Shown: positions 17,679 through 26,680, counted from the first letter of the stretch. The stretch: DNA of 54,741 nucleotides from Deltaproteobacteria bacterium (GCA_020059605.1 JAGVBT010000068.1:1-54741), one strand, 5' to 3'. Notes: generated by a model not told the origin, from the sequence alone. Made by a program: numbers and translations.

Positions 17679-19376
17679 TTAAATTTTAATGGGGAGCGTT
17701 ATCGTCACCTTCGTTCCTGACCCAACTTTGCTCTCTATTTTTAGCCGGCCCCCGTGGGCTTCGATGATCCCGTGGGCGATGGGAAGTCCCAGGCCCACCC
17801 CCTTCTCTTTTGTCGTATAGTAATAATCGAAGATCTTGTCCATCCGGTCTTCAGAGATGCCAGAACCCGAATCCGAGAAGACCACCTCCACACGATCCTT
17901 AGACGAATGAGCTTCGATCCGGAGGATGCCGCCCTTTTCCATGGCCTGCATTCCATTCTTCATAATATTGATCCATGCCTGTGTCAACTTTTCACCGTCT
18001 ATGCGGAGGGGAGGGAGGCCGGGTTCCACCTCCAAGCGCAGGGTGATGTTCTGTGAATTCGCCTCCTCCTGGAAGAGGGCGACCAGATTGTTGAGGAGGT
18101 CGCCGAGCGAGGCATCTTTGAGTTTGAGTTGAGAGGGTCGGGAGAGGGTTAAAAATTGCTCGATGATTTCATTGACCCTCCGCACCTCTTTCAGGATGAG
18201 GTCCGCAAAGGAGAGATATTCCTGCCTCTTCAATTCCTCCTGGGGAAGAAACTCTCTCCGGAGCCTCTGGAGGCCCATGCCCATCGCATTGAGGGGATTG
18301 CGAATCTCGTGAGCGACGCCTGCGGCCAGATGGCCGAGGGAAGAGAGCCGTTCGGCCAGCCGGATCCTGTCCTCCATCTCTTTCATCTTCCGAAGATGCC
18401 GGTTCTGATTCACCCAGACCAGAGTGGTTGCCGAAACTCCGAGGATGAGAAAGAAGAAGACGGAAAGAGCCACGCTTTTCTTAATCCGGCTGAGGAGGGG
18501 ATGAATCTCTCCGGAGGAATATCCGATGCGAATCAGGCCCCCGGGTTGATCATTCACCGGGAAAGATTTAACCACCTCGAAGATTTTCTCTCCGTTCCCA
18601 TGCCGATAGAAGCGCGATAGAATCTTTTTGCTTTGAAGCGCACTTCTCAGAAAGGGACCCTCTTCGACTTGCCCGATCAGGGCGGGGTCCATGTGGGCAA
18701 GAGTGAGAAGATTGGCATCCTGAACGGAGATAAAGAGGATGCCCTCCCTGAGCCCCAGGTCGGAGATGGCCCTCTGAACTGCAAAATGGCGAAGAAGCCG
18801 TTTCATCTGTTCTCCACTGAGTTCAAGCGCCATGATCCCCGGAGTCCTCTGTCTTCCGATGGCAATGGTGAAGCGTTCCCCATCGGTCAGAGGTTTTCCG
18901 AAGAGGTCGATGACGACCGAACGGTTCTTTTTCATAATCTCCTCAAGAAAGCCCCGTTTTTCAATGGAAGGGGCCGAGGGCCAGGCGCGAAGAAGATTCC
19001 CTTTCGAATCATAGAACCCGATTGAAGTGAAGGAGTATTGATGGACGAGCGATTGGAGGTCGGAAAGGCTCAGAGGCTTTTCTTGATCGATCTGGTCCGC
19101 TCGGTGGAGCACTTCGAGGAGATATTCGGCAATCGATTCTTCCAGGCCGAAAAAGTGCTGGGAGGATTGAAGGGAAGTGAGAGCCTCCTGAATATTCTGC
19201 TCGAAGTGCTGGATAAGGACGGTTGCTTCCCTTTCCAGCAGGAGATAGAATCCCTTTTGAGTCCGGTTGATTTCTAAAAGGCCGTTGATGATCAGAATGA
19301 CGAGGATGATCCCGGAGAAGATCATCAGATAGATGGGCGAGAAACCGCTTCTTGTCCTCTTCCTGTTTCCGAACAA
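17679..19376 (-). CDS. Membrane sensor histidine kinase (ZraS-like)
   Basis: Sensor partner of the adjacent response regulator. With the TTG start at 19376 it has 565 residues: membrane segment 1 (about 13-35), a large periplasmic sensor region, membrane segment 2 (about 298-322, VALSVFFFLILGVSATTLVW), then the kinase core. The H-box GVAHEIRNPLNAMGMG places the phosphorylated residue at His356, and the N-box WINIMKNGMQAM and G-boxes DSGSGI and GVGLGLPIAHGI are intact. The TTG is preceded by AGGAAGG at 8 bases and lies 13 bp after the upstream stop. The longer frame from 19529 lies inside the upstream gene and is rejected. Confidence 0.92.
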   Translation of the reverse strand: MFGNRKRTRSGFSPIYLMIFSGIILVILIINGLLEINRTQKGFYLLLEREATVLIQHFEQNIQEALTSLQSSQHFFGLEESIAEYLLEVLHRADQIDQEKPLSLSDLQSLVHQYSFTSIGFYDSKGNLLRAWPSAPSIEKRGFLEEIMKKNRSVVIDLFGKPLTDGERFTIAIGRQRTPGIMALELSGEQMKRLLRHFAVQRAISDLGLREGILFISVQDANLLTLAHMDPALIGQVEEGPFLRSALQSKKILSRFYRHGNGEKIFEVVKSFPVNDQPGGLIRIGYSSGEIHPLLSRIKKSVALSVFFFLILGVSATTLVWVNQNRHLRKMKEMEDRIRLAERLSSLGHLAAGVAHEIRNPLNAMGMGLQRLRREFLPQEELKRQEYLSFADLILKEVRRVNEIIEQFLTLSRPSQLKLKDASLGDLLNNLVALFQEEANSQNITLRLEVEPGLPPLRIDGEKLTQAWINIMKNGMQAMEKGGILRIEAHSSKDRVEVVFSDSGSGISEDRMDKIFDYYYTTKEKGVGLGLPIAHGIIEAHGGRLKIESKVGSGTKVTITLPIKI

Positions 19377-19389
19377 CTTGAATTCCTTC

Positions 19390-19872
19390 CTATTCTTCCG
19401 GGGGTGTGATTTTCTTTGGGCGCATGGGCCCCATGGGGCCGTAACCAGGCAACATCCGTTGAAATAGGGGATACTCCTGTTCAGGGCACCAGGACTTGAG
19501 CTGCTCCTGGGTGAGGAGGTTACGGACATTTACAAGGTATTCGATGACCTTCTCATCCAATTTGGACTGGATTTCCACCACGTCGAGATATTGGGGCCGG
19601 AGGATCTCCATGGTTGAAGAAGGATCGGCGAGAAGTTCCCTGAACTCGAGCCGTCTGGTGACAAGCTGGGCCCGAAGAAGTTGCGCTTCGCGGAGATGGG
19701 TCCGCTGAAGGAGGTCGAGGCCTTTTCGCTGTTCCGAAGAGAGATTCAGATCCGATGCCCTCCAGCACCGGACTTCTTTCTTCCACGGTTTCATCCCCAT
19801 CGATTGAGCATAAGAAGGGATGGGTGAAAGAAAGAGAAGAGCGAGGAAGAAAACGGTTATTCTTGATTGCAT
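19390..19872 (-). CDS. Periplasmic Spy/CpxP-like protein
   Basis: A 160-residue secreted protein with a signal peptide (about residues 1-22, MQSRITVFFLALLFLSPIPS then AYAQ). The mature part is helical with the LTxEQ-type repeats of the Spy/CpxP/ZraP group: LNLSSEQRKGLDLLQRTHLRE and LLTQEQLKSW. The tail is rich in Gly, Met and Pro (GYGPMGPMRP). It lies between the zraP-like gene and the kinase gene, so it likely helps sense or buffer periplasmic metal or misfolded protein stress. The exact ligand is not visible. Confidence 0.82.
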   Translation of the reverse strand: MQSRITVFFLALLFLSPIPSYAQSMGMKPWKKEVRCWRASDLNLSSEQRKGLDLLQRTHLREAQLLRAQLVTRRLEFRELLADPSSTMEILRPQYLDVVEIQSKLDEKVIEYLVNVRNLLTQEQLKSWCPEQEYPLFQRMLPGYGPMGPMRPKKITPPEE

Positions 19873-19942
19873 GCTTTGATCCTCCCTCCGGTCTCCTTTC
19901 TACCTTAAACCATATCGGAATCGTTTTAAAATGTCAAAATAA

Positions 19943-19972
19943 AAAGGGGAAGGCCGGGCCTTCCCCTTTGAC
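19943..19972 (-). terminator. Strong intrinsic terminator or attenuator after the ZraP-like gene
   Basis: A perfect 12-bp stem, AAAGGGGAAGGC (19943-19954) and GCCTTCCCCTTT (19958-19969) with a 3-nt loop, is followed on the minus strand by TTTTTATTTT. It lies between the ZraP-like gene and the second Spy-like gene. The downstream sensor and regulator genes would be reached only by read-through, which would give more chaperone than kinase. Confidence 0.88.
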
Positions 19973-19992
19973 GAACATGGTTTGAACAGGGG

Positions 19993-20502
19993 TTAAAAGC
20001 AGGGTCCACGTCCAGGGCCCATTCCGGGTCCCATTCCACGGCCTTTCATCTGTCCCCGGCCACCCCCGGGACCCATACAGGCTCCCGATCCGAATCCGGC
20101 GATCTGCTCAGGCGTGAGAAACTGGCGGGCTTCCAATTTAAATTGCAAACCCTTGTCCCTCATCTGGTTCTGGAGGTCCCTTAGCTCCTTATCTTTCTCA
20201 ACGATGGCTTTGGCATCGGTTTTCGGATTGGTCCAGAGAGATTGAAGCTCCAGCTTTTTAGTCAGAAGCGTTCCTCTGAGTTTTGCCGTCTCATCGGCAA
20301 ACTTCTGTCGCAATTCTTGAAGTTTCGTTTTCTGCTCGGGCGTCAGGGAAGATGCCTTGTCGGTTTCCGGACCTCCCCAGCAAGGGCCGCCGCCCTTCCC
20401 GCGAGGACCATAACCCGGACCGTAGGCATAAGCAGAAATAGCTCCCAGAACCAATATGACCACTAAACCCAGTGCGATCATCATTTTTTTCATTTGATTC
20501 AC
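19993..20502 (-). CDS. ZraP-like periplasmic metal-binding chaperone
   Basis: A 169-residue secreted protein with a signal peptide (about 1-26, ending SAYAYG). The mature N-terminus and C-terminus are rich in Gly, Pro, Met and Cys (GPGYGPRGKGGGPCWGG; GRGMGPGMGPGRGPCF). The helical core has LTPEQKTKLQELRQKFADE and FLTPEQIAG, as in the ZraP/Spy family. ZraP proteins bind zinc and repress or tune ZraSR. An AAAGGAGGTG ribosome binding site precedes the ATG, and a sigma-54 promoter lies just upstream. A strong terminator after the gene probably makes it the most abundant product of the operon. Confidence 0.88.
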   Translation of the reverse strand: MNQMKKMMIALGLVVILVLGAISAYAYGPGYGPRGKGGGPCWGGPETDKASSLTPEQKTKLQELRQKFADETAKLRGTLLTKKLELQSLWTNPKTDAKAIVEKDKELRDLQNQMRDKGLQFKLEARQFLTPEQIAGFGSGACMGPGGGRGQMKGRGMGPGMGPGRGPCF

Positions 20503-20533
20503 CTCCTTTCTTTTTTATTTTTAATCTCTTTAT

Positions 20534-20549
20534 AGCAACGACCATGCCA
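20534..20549 (-). promoter_or_regulatory. Sigma-54 (-24/-12) promoter of the ZraPSR-like operon
   Basis: On the minus strand the sequence reads TGGCATG-N4-TTGCT, one mismatch from the consensus TGGCACG-N4-TTGCW, with correct GG/GC spacing. Transcription would start at about 20524, 22 bases before the ATG at 20502, leaving room for the AAAGGAGG site. The operon encodes a sigma-54 activator, which makes the assignment coherent. Confidence 0.85.
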
Positions 20550-20678
20550 ATCGTTACAGGCCTTTGGGGTTTTAAATTTATCCCCGGGATTAGCCCAAAG
20601 TTATTAAGAGGTTAGAAAAAAATAATAGATTCCTGGCAGAGGGAAAGGACATGACCGATCCTTTTTAAATAGGTGAAT

Positions 20679-20707
20679 TTCGACAATTCCGACGATTGAT
20701 TCGACAA
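20679..20707. promoter_or_regulatory. Candidate activator-binding direct repeats
   Basis: The octamer TTCGACAA occurs at 20679-20686 and again at 20700-20707, 21 bases apart (two helical turns). The first copy is embedded in the palindromic GAATT-TCGAC-AATTC. They lie 130-160 bp upstream of the sigma-54 promoter, as expected for NtrC-type enhancer sites. They also lie just upstream of a possible promoter of the divergent aminotransferase gene (TTGAAA 20724-20729, 17 bp, TAAACA 20747-20752), so either gene could be the target. Confidence 0.45.
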
Positions 20708-20786
20708 CTCTTTCCTTTTTTTCTTGAAAAGTGCGGAGAGAAAAGTTAAACATTTTTCATCGGCTATTGCGAATTGAGGTTTTCGA

Positions 20787-22136
20787 ATGGATTACGCCTA
20801 CCCAAAGGGACATGTTTTTTATCGGAAATTGGGGCGGGTCTATCCCCTGGCCACGCATGGAGATGGAATCTATCTTTATGATGAGACGGGGAAACGATAT
20901 ATCGATGGCTCCGGTGGCGCACTCGTCGTCAACATCGGACACGGTCAGAAAGAGATTCTTCATGCGATGACCGAGCAGATGGGCCAGGTGGGTTATGTGC
21001 ACGGGACCCAGTTTACCACCCGGTCGATTGAGGAATATGCTGAGGCGCTCGGAAAGATCCTGCCGGAAGGGCTCGATAAGATCTATTTTCTCTCCGGAGG
21101 TTCGGAATCGATTGAAGCGGCCATCAAATTTGCAAGACAGTTTTTTTGGGATTCCGAACATGCCCAGAGGTGGAAGGTCATTGCCCGTTGGAACAGTTAT
21201 CACGGAAACACCCTCGGAGCCCTTTCACTGACCGGACGCATCGGAATGAGAAAACCTTACCTTCCTCTTCTGATCGATTTCCCCCATTTTTCTCCGCCCT
21301 ATTGTTACAGGTGCCCCTTCAACCTCTCTTACCCGAAATGCGAACTCGAATGTGCAAAAGCGCTCGAACATCTGATCCGGGTGGAGGGGCCGGAGACGAT
21401 CTCATCGGTTATCCTCGAACCCATCGGGGGCGCAACGATCGGGGCCCTTGTCCCCCCGGAGGGGTATCTCGCATCGATCAGGGAGATCTGCAACCGTTTT
21501 GGAATCTTTTTGATCGATGATGAGGTGATGGCCGGGATGGGCAGGACAGGAAGATGGTTTGCAGTTGAGCATTGGAACTTGATTCCTGATATCATGGTGC
21601 TTGGAAAAGGGATGAGCGGAGGCTACTTCCCTCTCTCGGCGATGATCACGAGAAGTGAATTCGTAGAGCGATTGAAAGAGAGGACAGGGGGATTCGTCCA
21701 TGGGCACACGTTCTCGCACCATCCGGTTGCCTGCGCCGTGGGCCTGGCTGTGCTCCGGTTTATCGAGAAGAGGAGGCTCATCGAACAATGTTCCGGGAAG
21801 GGCGATTACCTCTTAAAGAGATTGGAAGAGTTGAAGGCCTTTCCTTTTATAGGCGATGTGAGAGGGAAGGGAATGATGACCGCCATCGAATTTGTCAGGG
21901 ACCAAAAGACGAAGGGGCCTTTCCCAAGGTCGGACAGATTCACGGAGAGGGTGATTGACCTGGCCTTTGAGAACGGGCTTGTCCTTTATCCCGGCAGCGG
22001 GTTTGTGGACGGGATTAATGGGGATATGGTGATGATTGGTCCTCCGCTGATCATCGAAGAGGACCAGATCGACGAGATCATCGAAATACTGAAAACGACC
22101 TTTTCTGTGATGTCTGAATCGGGATTAAAAAAATAG
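20787..22136 (+). CDS. Class III PLP-dependent aminotransferase
   Basis: A 449-residue enzyme of the class III (omega/acetylornithine/GABA-type) aminotransferase family. It has the substrate-side GSGGALVVNIGHG, the phosphate-binding SGGSESIEAAIK, the aspartate in FLIDDEVMAGMGRTG, and the PLP lysine in VLGKGMSGGYFPLSA. Such enzymes move the terminal amino group of omega-amino acids or amines. The next gene, 10 bp downstream, is a BKACE enzyme that cleaves beta-keto acids, so the pair may convert a beta-amino acid to a beta-keto acid and cleave it. The substrate cannot be read from sequence. GAGG seven bases before the ATG supports the start. Confidence 0.9.
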   Translation: MDYAYPKGHVFYRKLGRVYPLATHGDGIYLYDETGKRYIDGSGGALVVNIGHGQKEILHAMTEQMGQVGYVHGTQFTTRSIEEYAEALGKILPEGLDKIYFLSGGSESIEAAIKFARQFFWDSEHAQRWKVIARWNSYHGNTLGALSLTGRIGMRKPYLPLLIDFPHFSPPYCYRCPFNLSYPKCELECAKALEHLIRVEGPETISSVILEPIGGATIGALVPPEGYLASIREICNRFGIFLIDDEVMAGMGRTGRWFAVEHWNLIPDIMVLGKGMSGGYFPLSAMITRSEFVERLKERTGGFVHGHTFSHHPVACAVGLAVLRFIEKRRLIEQCSGKGDYLLKRLEELKAFPFIGDVRGKGMMTAIEFVRDQKTKGPFPRSDRFTERVIDLAFENGLVLYPGSGFVDGINGDMVMIGPPLIIEEDQIDEIIEILKTTFSVMSESGLKK

Positions 22137-22146
22137 AACAAGTGAA

Positions 22147-22965
22147 ATGGAAAAACTGATTATTACAGTTGGGATTACCGGTTCCCGGATCACACGACAG
22201 CAAACGCCTTATATCCCCATTCTGCCCGAGGAGATCGCCCGATCCGGGATTGAGGCGTGGAGGGCAGGAGCCTCGGCGCTCCATATCCATGTCAGAGACC
22301 CGGAGACAGGGCTCGGGACCCAGAATCTTTCCATTTTTAAGGAAGTGGCGGACCGTATCCGGGACGAGACCGATGCGATCCTCTGTTTGACCACGAGCGG
22401 GATTCCGGGACGGAACCTGCCTGTTTCCGAACGATTGCAGCCTTTGAGTCTTCAACCCGAAATGGTCTCCTTTGATGCGGGGTCAATCAACATGGGCGAG
22501 AATGTCTTTCTTAATCCAAAGGAATTTCTGGATGCCTTGGCAAAAGAGACGCTGGCAAGGGGAATCAAACCGGAATTAGAGGTTTTTGAAGTGGGCATGG
22601 CCTATACCTGCCTTAAATATCTTGAGAGGGGTCTTCTGAAGCCCCCGCTCCATTTCCAGTTTGTCCTGGGGACGCCCAACGGAATGCCGGCGACGGCGAA
22701 GTCACTCCTTCATCTGACAGAGATCATCCCCGGAGATTCCACCTGGTCTGTGATCGGGGTCGGCCAGGGCCAGTTTCCCATGGCGATGATTGCCATGACC
22801 ATGGGGGGCCATGTCCGGGTGGGTCTGGAGGACAATATTTTCTACTCCAGAGGCGTGCTCGCTAAAACCAACGCGGAGCTGGTGGAGCGAATTGTCCGGA
22901 TCGCCAGGGAGTTCGGACGAGAGATTGCCACCCCCGCCGAAGCCCGGAACCTCTTGTGCTTATAG
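22147..22965 (+). CDS. BKACE-family beta-keto acid cleavage enzyme (DUF849)
   Basis: A 272-residue TIM-barrel protein of the DUF849/BKACE family, whose founding member Kce cleaves 3-keto-5-aminohexanoate with acetyl-CoA in lysine fermentation. The zinc-binding HIH is in ALHIHVRDPETG. Other family features are SFDAGSINMGENVF, the glutamate in ELEVFEVGMAY, and VGLEDNIFYSRG near the end. BKACEs act on many beta-keto acids. Other lysine-fermentation genes (kdd, kal, kamA) are absent here, so classical lysine fermentation is not supported. It overlaps ushA tail to tail by 6 bases. Confidence 0.9.
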   Translation: MEKLIITVGITGSRITRQQTPYIPILPEEIARSGIEAWRAGASALHIHVRDPETGLGTQNLSIFKEVADRIRDETDAILCLTTSGIPGRNLPVSERLQPLSLQPEMVSFDAGSINMGENVFLNPKEFLDALAKETLARGIKPELEVFEVGMAYTCLKYLERGLLKPPLHFQFVLGTPNGMPATAKSLLHLTEIIPGDSTWSVIGVGQGQFPMAMIAMTMGGHVRVGLEDNIFYSRGVLAKTNAELVERIVRIAREFGREIATPAEARNLLCL

Positions 22966-24981
22966 TCCATCCGGAGAGCCCGGAAGGGTCTTTTGGGCCT
23001 GGGCCGCCCGTTTCACCTTCCGCGCCGCAAGAAAGATCATTGATCCGGCAAGAAGAAGAATGAGGACGACTCCGCCGAAGGCCATCCAGGTGACGTAGGT
23101 CCCGCGCGAAAGCAGGGAGACGGGGTTCCATCTCGGCTCTTTTACAATCCTTCCAAGTTTTCCCCTGTATGTTTCAGGGATGTCAGAAATCCCATCCCCG
23201 TCCCGGTCCGGAAAGTTCCTCACGTAATCCATGAGAACAGTCCATTGCTTCAACTCCTGGATGCCGGGTTTCTCCCTGTCGGCATCCACTCTTAACGGTA
23301 GAAGGAGGTCGAAAGGATTGCCTTTTGGCTCCACGGCGACAATCGGGTTGCCGCTTCGGTCTTTTGGGACAATATCGAGGATGCGGAAGGTAAAACGACC
23401 CACGAAGTTGAGGAAGGTTGCGTTGTAGAGGTTTGCGGCGACCCTGAACAGGGTCTTATTCGACGGCGAGTAGTCGAGGGGAAGATACCCCTCCTCGCTT
23501 CCGATGAAGATATCGGTCACCCTGTCAAAGATCATCCTGTTGGGGTTATATTTGAACCTGACCCCTGAAACCTGGAGGAAAAACTTGTTCCCCTTTTTCG
23601 GATAGATGCTGGTTACCACCTCGAGGACCTTCTTGATTTCATGGGCGTGGAGATAGCAGGTGATGATCGGATATCCCATGCGGCCGTCCCCGCGGCTGAT
23701 ACCCAGAGGAACCGTCCGGAAAAGGTCGCAGACCGCCACCTGACCGGTCTTCCCCTTGATCAGATCGTCCCTGATCACTCCGTTCGATTCAATCGCAAAG
23801 ACGACCCTGGTGACAGGGTCTTTCTCGTCATAATCGATCTTGTTGACCGCCCAGCGGATCGAGTCGGCGATCAGGTTGCCAAGGTTCGATTCGTCCGGCG
23901 CCAGGATCAAATCAAAACCTGTTTTCGCCATTACTTGATAGAAGGTCAGACCGTGATCCTTAAGGATTTTTTGCTCGACGAGGCCGATAAAGGATTCGAT
24001 CTTCTTCTGAATCTTCTCATCCCCGGGGATGCGATCGTCCACATCGACCAGGTCATATCCTTTCAACGCCACCTGCCCATCCTCATAAGCCAGATCGAGG
24101 ATGCCCACATTCTTCCCGTGGGCATAGGCCTGAACGATGATCGTCTTGTTGACCAGAAGGGGCCTGGCAAGTTTGGTATGGGTATGGCCGCTTACAATGA
24201 TATCGATTCCAGGGACTTTCCTGGCGAGCTGTTCATCCTCTGAGCGGGACCGATCCTCCCTGAGCCCGCTGTGGGAAAGACAGATGACCAGGTCCACTTT
24301 CTCTTTTTCCCGAAGGATCTTGACCACCTCGCGGGAGACCTCGATCGGATTCCTGAATTTGACCGGCCGGGCAAAGGGGGATACCTCCGCCGCATCCTTT
24401 CCCATGATTCCGAAGAACCCGATCCTGATTCCCCCGGCTTCCCTGACGAGGTAGGGTTTGACCCAGCCCTTTCTAAAAACCTCTTCGAGTGAGTCGTCTT
24501 CAGGGTTCTCCTTATCGAACACAGCGCTCGAAAAGACGATCTCCGGCATCCCCCCTTGTTGATGGGCGGAAGCGATGGTGCGCGCCAATCCTTTGGGCAT
24601 AAGATCGAATTCATGATTTCCCAGCGTGATCACATCGTAGCCCATCTCTTTCATCAGCCGGAGCTCCAGCGCCTCTTCCCTTGAAACCATATGGAAGAGC
24701 GACCCCATGAGAAAATCTCCTGCATCCACAACGAGGGTCGGATGTGCTCGCCTCTCCCTCTCCGATCGGATCAGCGTGGCTATCCTGGCCCAACCGCCGA
24801 GGGTTGCATCGTCTCCTGTTTTGAATGGCGTATAATCGAGATTGGGCGAATGCCCGAGGAGGTGGGAGTGCATATCGTTTGTGTGGATGATGGTCAGAAG
24901 CTTTGCTTCCGCAAAAAGAAGGGAAGGGAATAGAAGAATGGCTATGACCGGAATCACCCGATATCTTTTATGAAAGATCAT
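22960..24981 (-). CDS. Membrane-anchored 5'-nucleotidase / cyclic phosphodiesterase
   Basis: A 673-residue UshA-type metallophosphoesterase exported to the periplasm. There is an N-terminal signal peptide (1-25), then the metal motifs IIHTNDMHSH, VVDAGDFLMGS, LGNHEFD and SGHTHTKL in the first 270 residues, followed by the C-terminal 5'-nucleotidase domain. Unlike soluble UshA, it ends with a hydrophobic helix (about 640-662, MAFGGVVLILLLAGSMIFLA) and a basic tail, so it is likely anchored at the outer face of the inner membrane. It starts in an ATGA overlap with the lipid kinase gene. Confidence 0.9.
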   Translation of the reverse strand: MIFHKRYRVIPVIAILLFPSLLFAEAKLLTIIHTNDMHSHLLGHSPNLDYTPFKTGDDATLGGWARIATLIRSERERRAHPTLVVDAGDFLMGSLFHMVSREEALELRLMKEMGYDVITLGNHEFDLMPKGLARTIASAHQQGGMPEIVFSSAVFDKENPEDDSLEEVFRKGWVKPYLVREAGGIRIGFFGIMGKDAAEVSPFARPVKFRNPIEVSREVVKILREKEKVDLVICLSHSGLREDRSRSEDEQLARKVPGIDIIVSGHTHTKLARPLLVNKTIIVQAYAHGKNVGILDLAYEDGQVALKGYDLVDVDDRIPGDEKIQKKIESFIGLVEQKILKDHGLTFYQVMAKTGFDLILAPDESNLGNLIADSIRWAVNKIDYDEKDPVTRVVFAIESNGVIRDDLIKGKTGQVAVCDLFRTVPLGISRGDGRMGYPIITCYLHAHEIKKVLEVVTSIYPKKGNKFFLQVSGVRFKYNPNRMIFDRVTDIFIGSEEGYLPLDYSPSNKTLFRVAANLYNATFLNFVGRFTFRILDIVPKDRSGNPIVAVEPKGNPFDLLLPLRVDADREKPGIQELKQWTVLMDYVRNFPDRDGDGISDIPETYRGKLGRIVKEPRWNPVSLLSRGTYVTWMAFGGVVLILLLAGSMIFLAARKVKRAAQAQKTLPGSPDGL

Positions 24982-25904
24982 CGTTTCACCTGTTTCGCGG
25001 GACTATTCATGCACCTGCCGGGAGGAGGCTTGGCCGGAGATAAAATCCGGACGGATTGATCTCCGATCGTGCATTCCGCGGGCAGGGTTCCCGCAGGTTC
25101 CCCATCCGCAAAGATTTCTCTCTGTTCCTCCGAGAGGATCTTGATTCTTTGCCCGGTTTTCATCATGATCCTCGGATGGGAGACATGGGTGCCCTTGAAG
25201 ACTTTTGGAAATTGTTGAAGGAGTTCCAGTTTTGAAATTTCCTTCACAATACAGACATCGAGCCTCCCGTCGTTCATCTTTGCATCGGGAGCAATTTTCA
25301 TCCCTCCCCCGTAAAAAGGAGCATTGGCCACGGACACCATCATCACGCGCCCTCTCCAGGCCTCGTCATCGATGGTCATCTCAACGTTGAAGGGCTTAAA
25401 ATTCCTTAATGCTTTCAGAACACAGACGATATAACCCAGGGTGCCGTCGAAGTAGCCTTTCTGGTGATTGGCCAGATGGTTTACTTCCGCGTCAAAACCG
25501 ACATAAGCGATGGACACAAAAGGAACCTGATTAACGCTCGGCAAATCGAGCCGGTGAAAAGACGGGTCCGATAGCAGGGAACAATTATTTTTTAAATCCA
25601 TCGTCAAGCCAATATTCCTGGCAAAATCGTTGCCCCGGCCGCAGGGCAGAAAGCCAAAGGGAATATCCGTCTCCACTATGGCCGGGAGAGCATGGTGGAC
25701 CGTTCCATCGCCTCCTGAAAGAAGGATGGCATCGATCCCTTGTGCAGAAGCATTGAGGATATTGGAGTGCATCTCGGCCGGGGACTCCGGGATCACGAAG
25801 AAAAATTCATGAACCGACCCGGAAAGCCAGCGCTTGATCCTGGGCAGAAGACGGAGGGTTTTTCCGCCTCCTGCCACAGGATTGGTGACGACCAATATTT
25901 TCAT
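24978..25904 (-). CDS. Diacylglycerol/lipid kinase family protein
   Basis: A 308-residue protein of the DAGK catalytic-domain family (YegS/DgkB-like). The nucleotide-binding motif SGGDGTVHH and the preceding TNPVAGGGKTLRLLP are intact, as is LPCGRGNDFARNIGL. The C-terminal beta-sandwich half has GRLDVCIVKEISK. These enzymes phosphorylate diacylglycerol or related lipids at the membrane face. It is translationally coupled to the downstream 5'-nucleotidase and lies 77 bp after the TVP38 gene. The lipid substrate is not determinable. Confidence 0.9.
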   Translation of the reverse strand: MKILVVTNPVAGGGKTLRLLPRIKRWLSGSVHEFFFVIPESPAEMHSNILNASAQGIDAILLSGGDGTVHHALPAIVETDIPFGFLPCGRGNDFARNIGLTMDLKNNCSLLSDPSFHRLDLPSVNQVPFVSIAYVGFDAEVNHLANHQKGYFDGTLGYIVCVLKALRNFKPFNVEMTIDDEAWRGRVMMVSVANAPFYGGGMKIAPDAKMNDGRLDVCIVKEISKLELLQQFPKVFKGTHVSHPRIMMKTGQRIKILSEEQREIFADGEPAGTLPAECTIGDQSVRILSPAKPPPGRCMNSPAKQVKR

Positions 25905-25981
25905 CGATATTTAGGGTTACTCATCCAGGATAAACTGTCAAGTGAAAAAGAAGATTGTGAAAAAGAAGATTGAGCCCGGGA

Positions 25982-26680
25982 TTACTTTTCCTTCTTAAAC
26001 TTATTAATGACCTTCGGGATAAAAAGGGAGAAGGCAAAGAGGCCTACGGAGAAAAAGACCTTAAAAGAAAGGAGCCGGCTCCAGTCACCGCCTGCAAAAA
26101 CCTCTTTGAGGGTGCCAATGAAGAAAGTGAAGATGAACGTTCCCACAATGATACCCAATCCCGTTCCGGAGACGTAGTCCCGGAACCGGACCCTGGTCAA
26201 TCCCATGCCAAAATTCATCAGTGTGAAAGGGAAATAAACGAGACGCAAATAGAGGACCGTGGCAAAGCCGTTTCGTTCGATGGCCTCATCATATTTTGCC
26301 AGGCGATTCCCAACGAGAGAAGCGGCAAATTCCCTGCCCAGGGTTCGCCCGATCCAGAAGGCGGCGCTGGCCCCGGCCATGGCCCCCGCCCAAACATATA
26401 AGAATCCCCAGTAGGGACCGAAGATGGCCGCTCCCAGGGCAGTGAGCAGGGTCCCTGGAACGAAGAGGCATATCCCGACCGCATAAATCAACATAAAGGT
26501 CAAAGGAGCCCAAAATCCCGCCCCCTTGAGGAGACGGCCCAGGGTTTCTTCTGCAAGCCATTCTTTAAGCGGCGTGAAACGGACTGTGAAAACGGCAGCG
26601 ATGATGAAGGCGACCAGGAGAAGGGCCTTGATGACCGGTTTTTGACCTCTCTTTACAGGGATGGGTGAAGGTTGTTTCAT
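25982..26680 (-). CDS. TVP38/TMEM64 (DedA-like) membrane protein
   Basis: A 232-residue inner-membrane protein of the SNARE-associated/VTT domain family. It has about six hydrophobic segments, with the characteristic FVPGTLLTALGAAIFGPYWG and the Gly/Arg-rich GIGRTLGREF-like segment (IGRTLGREFAASLVGNRLAKYDEAIERNG). The family is proposed to move lipids. The ATG at 26680 lies 1 base past the stop of the radical SAM gene; the longer frame to 26731 is only its shadow. TVP38-like genes often accompany arsS-type genes, but the functional link is not established. Confidence 0.88.
   Translation of the reverse strand: MKQPSPIPVKRGQKPVIKALLLVAFIIAAVFTVRFTPLKEWLAEETLGRLLKGAGFWAPLTFMLIYAVGICLFVPGTLLTALGAAIFGPYWGFLYVWAGAMAGASAAFWIGRTLGREFAASLVGNRLAKYDEAIERNGFATVLYLRLVYFPFTLMNFGMGLTRVRFRDYVSGTGLGIIVGTFIFTFFIGTLKEVFAGGDWSRLLSFKVFFSVGLFAFSLFIPKVINKFKKEK

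Noticed and set aside
19377-19529. Upstream ATG for the histidine kinase
   Set aside because: The extra 51 residues overlap the Spy-like gene and are Ser/Pro-rich frame shadow; TTG at 19376 has a good ribosome binding site.
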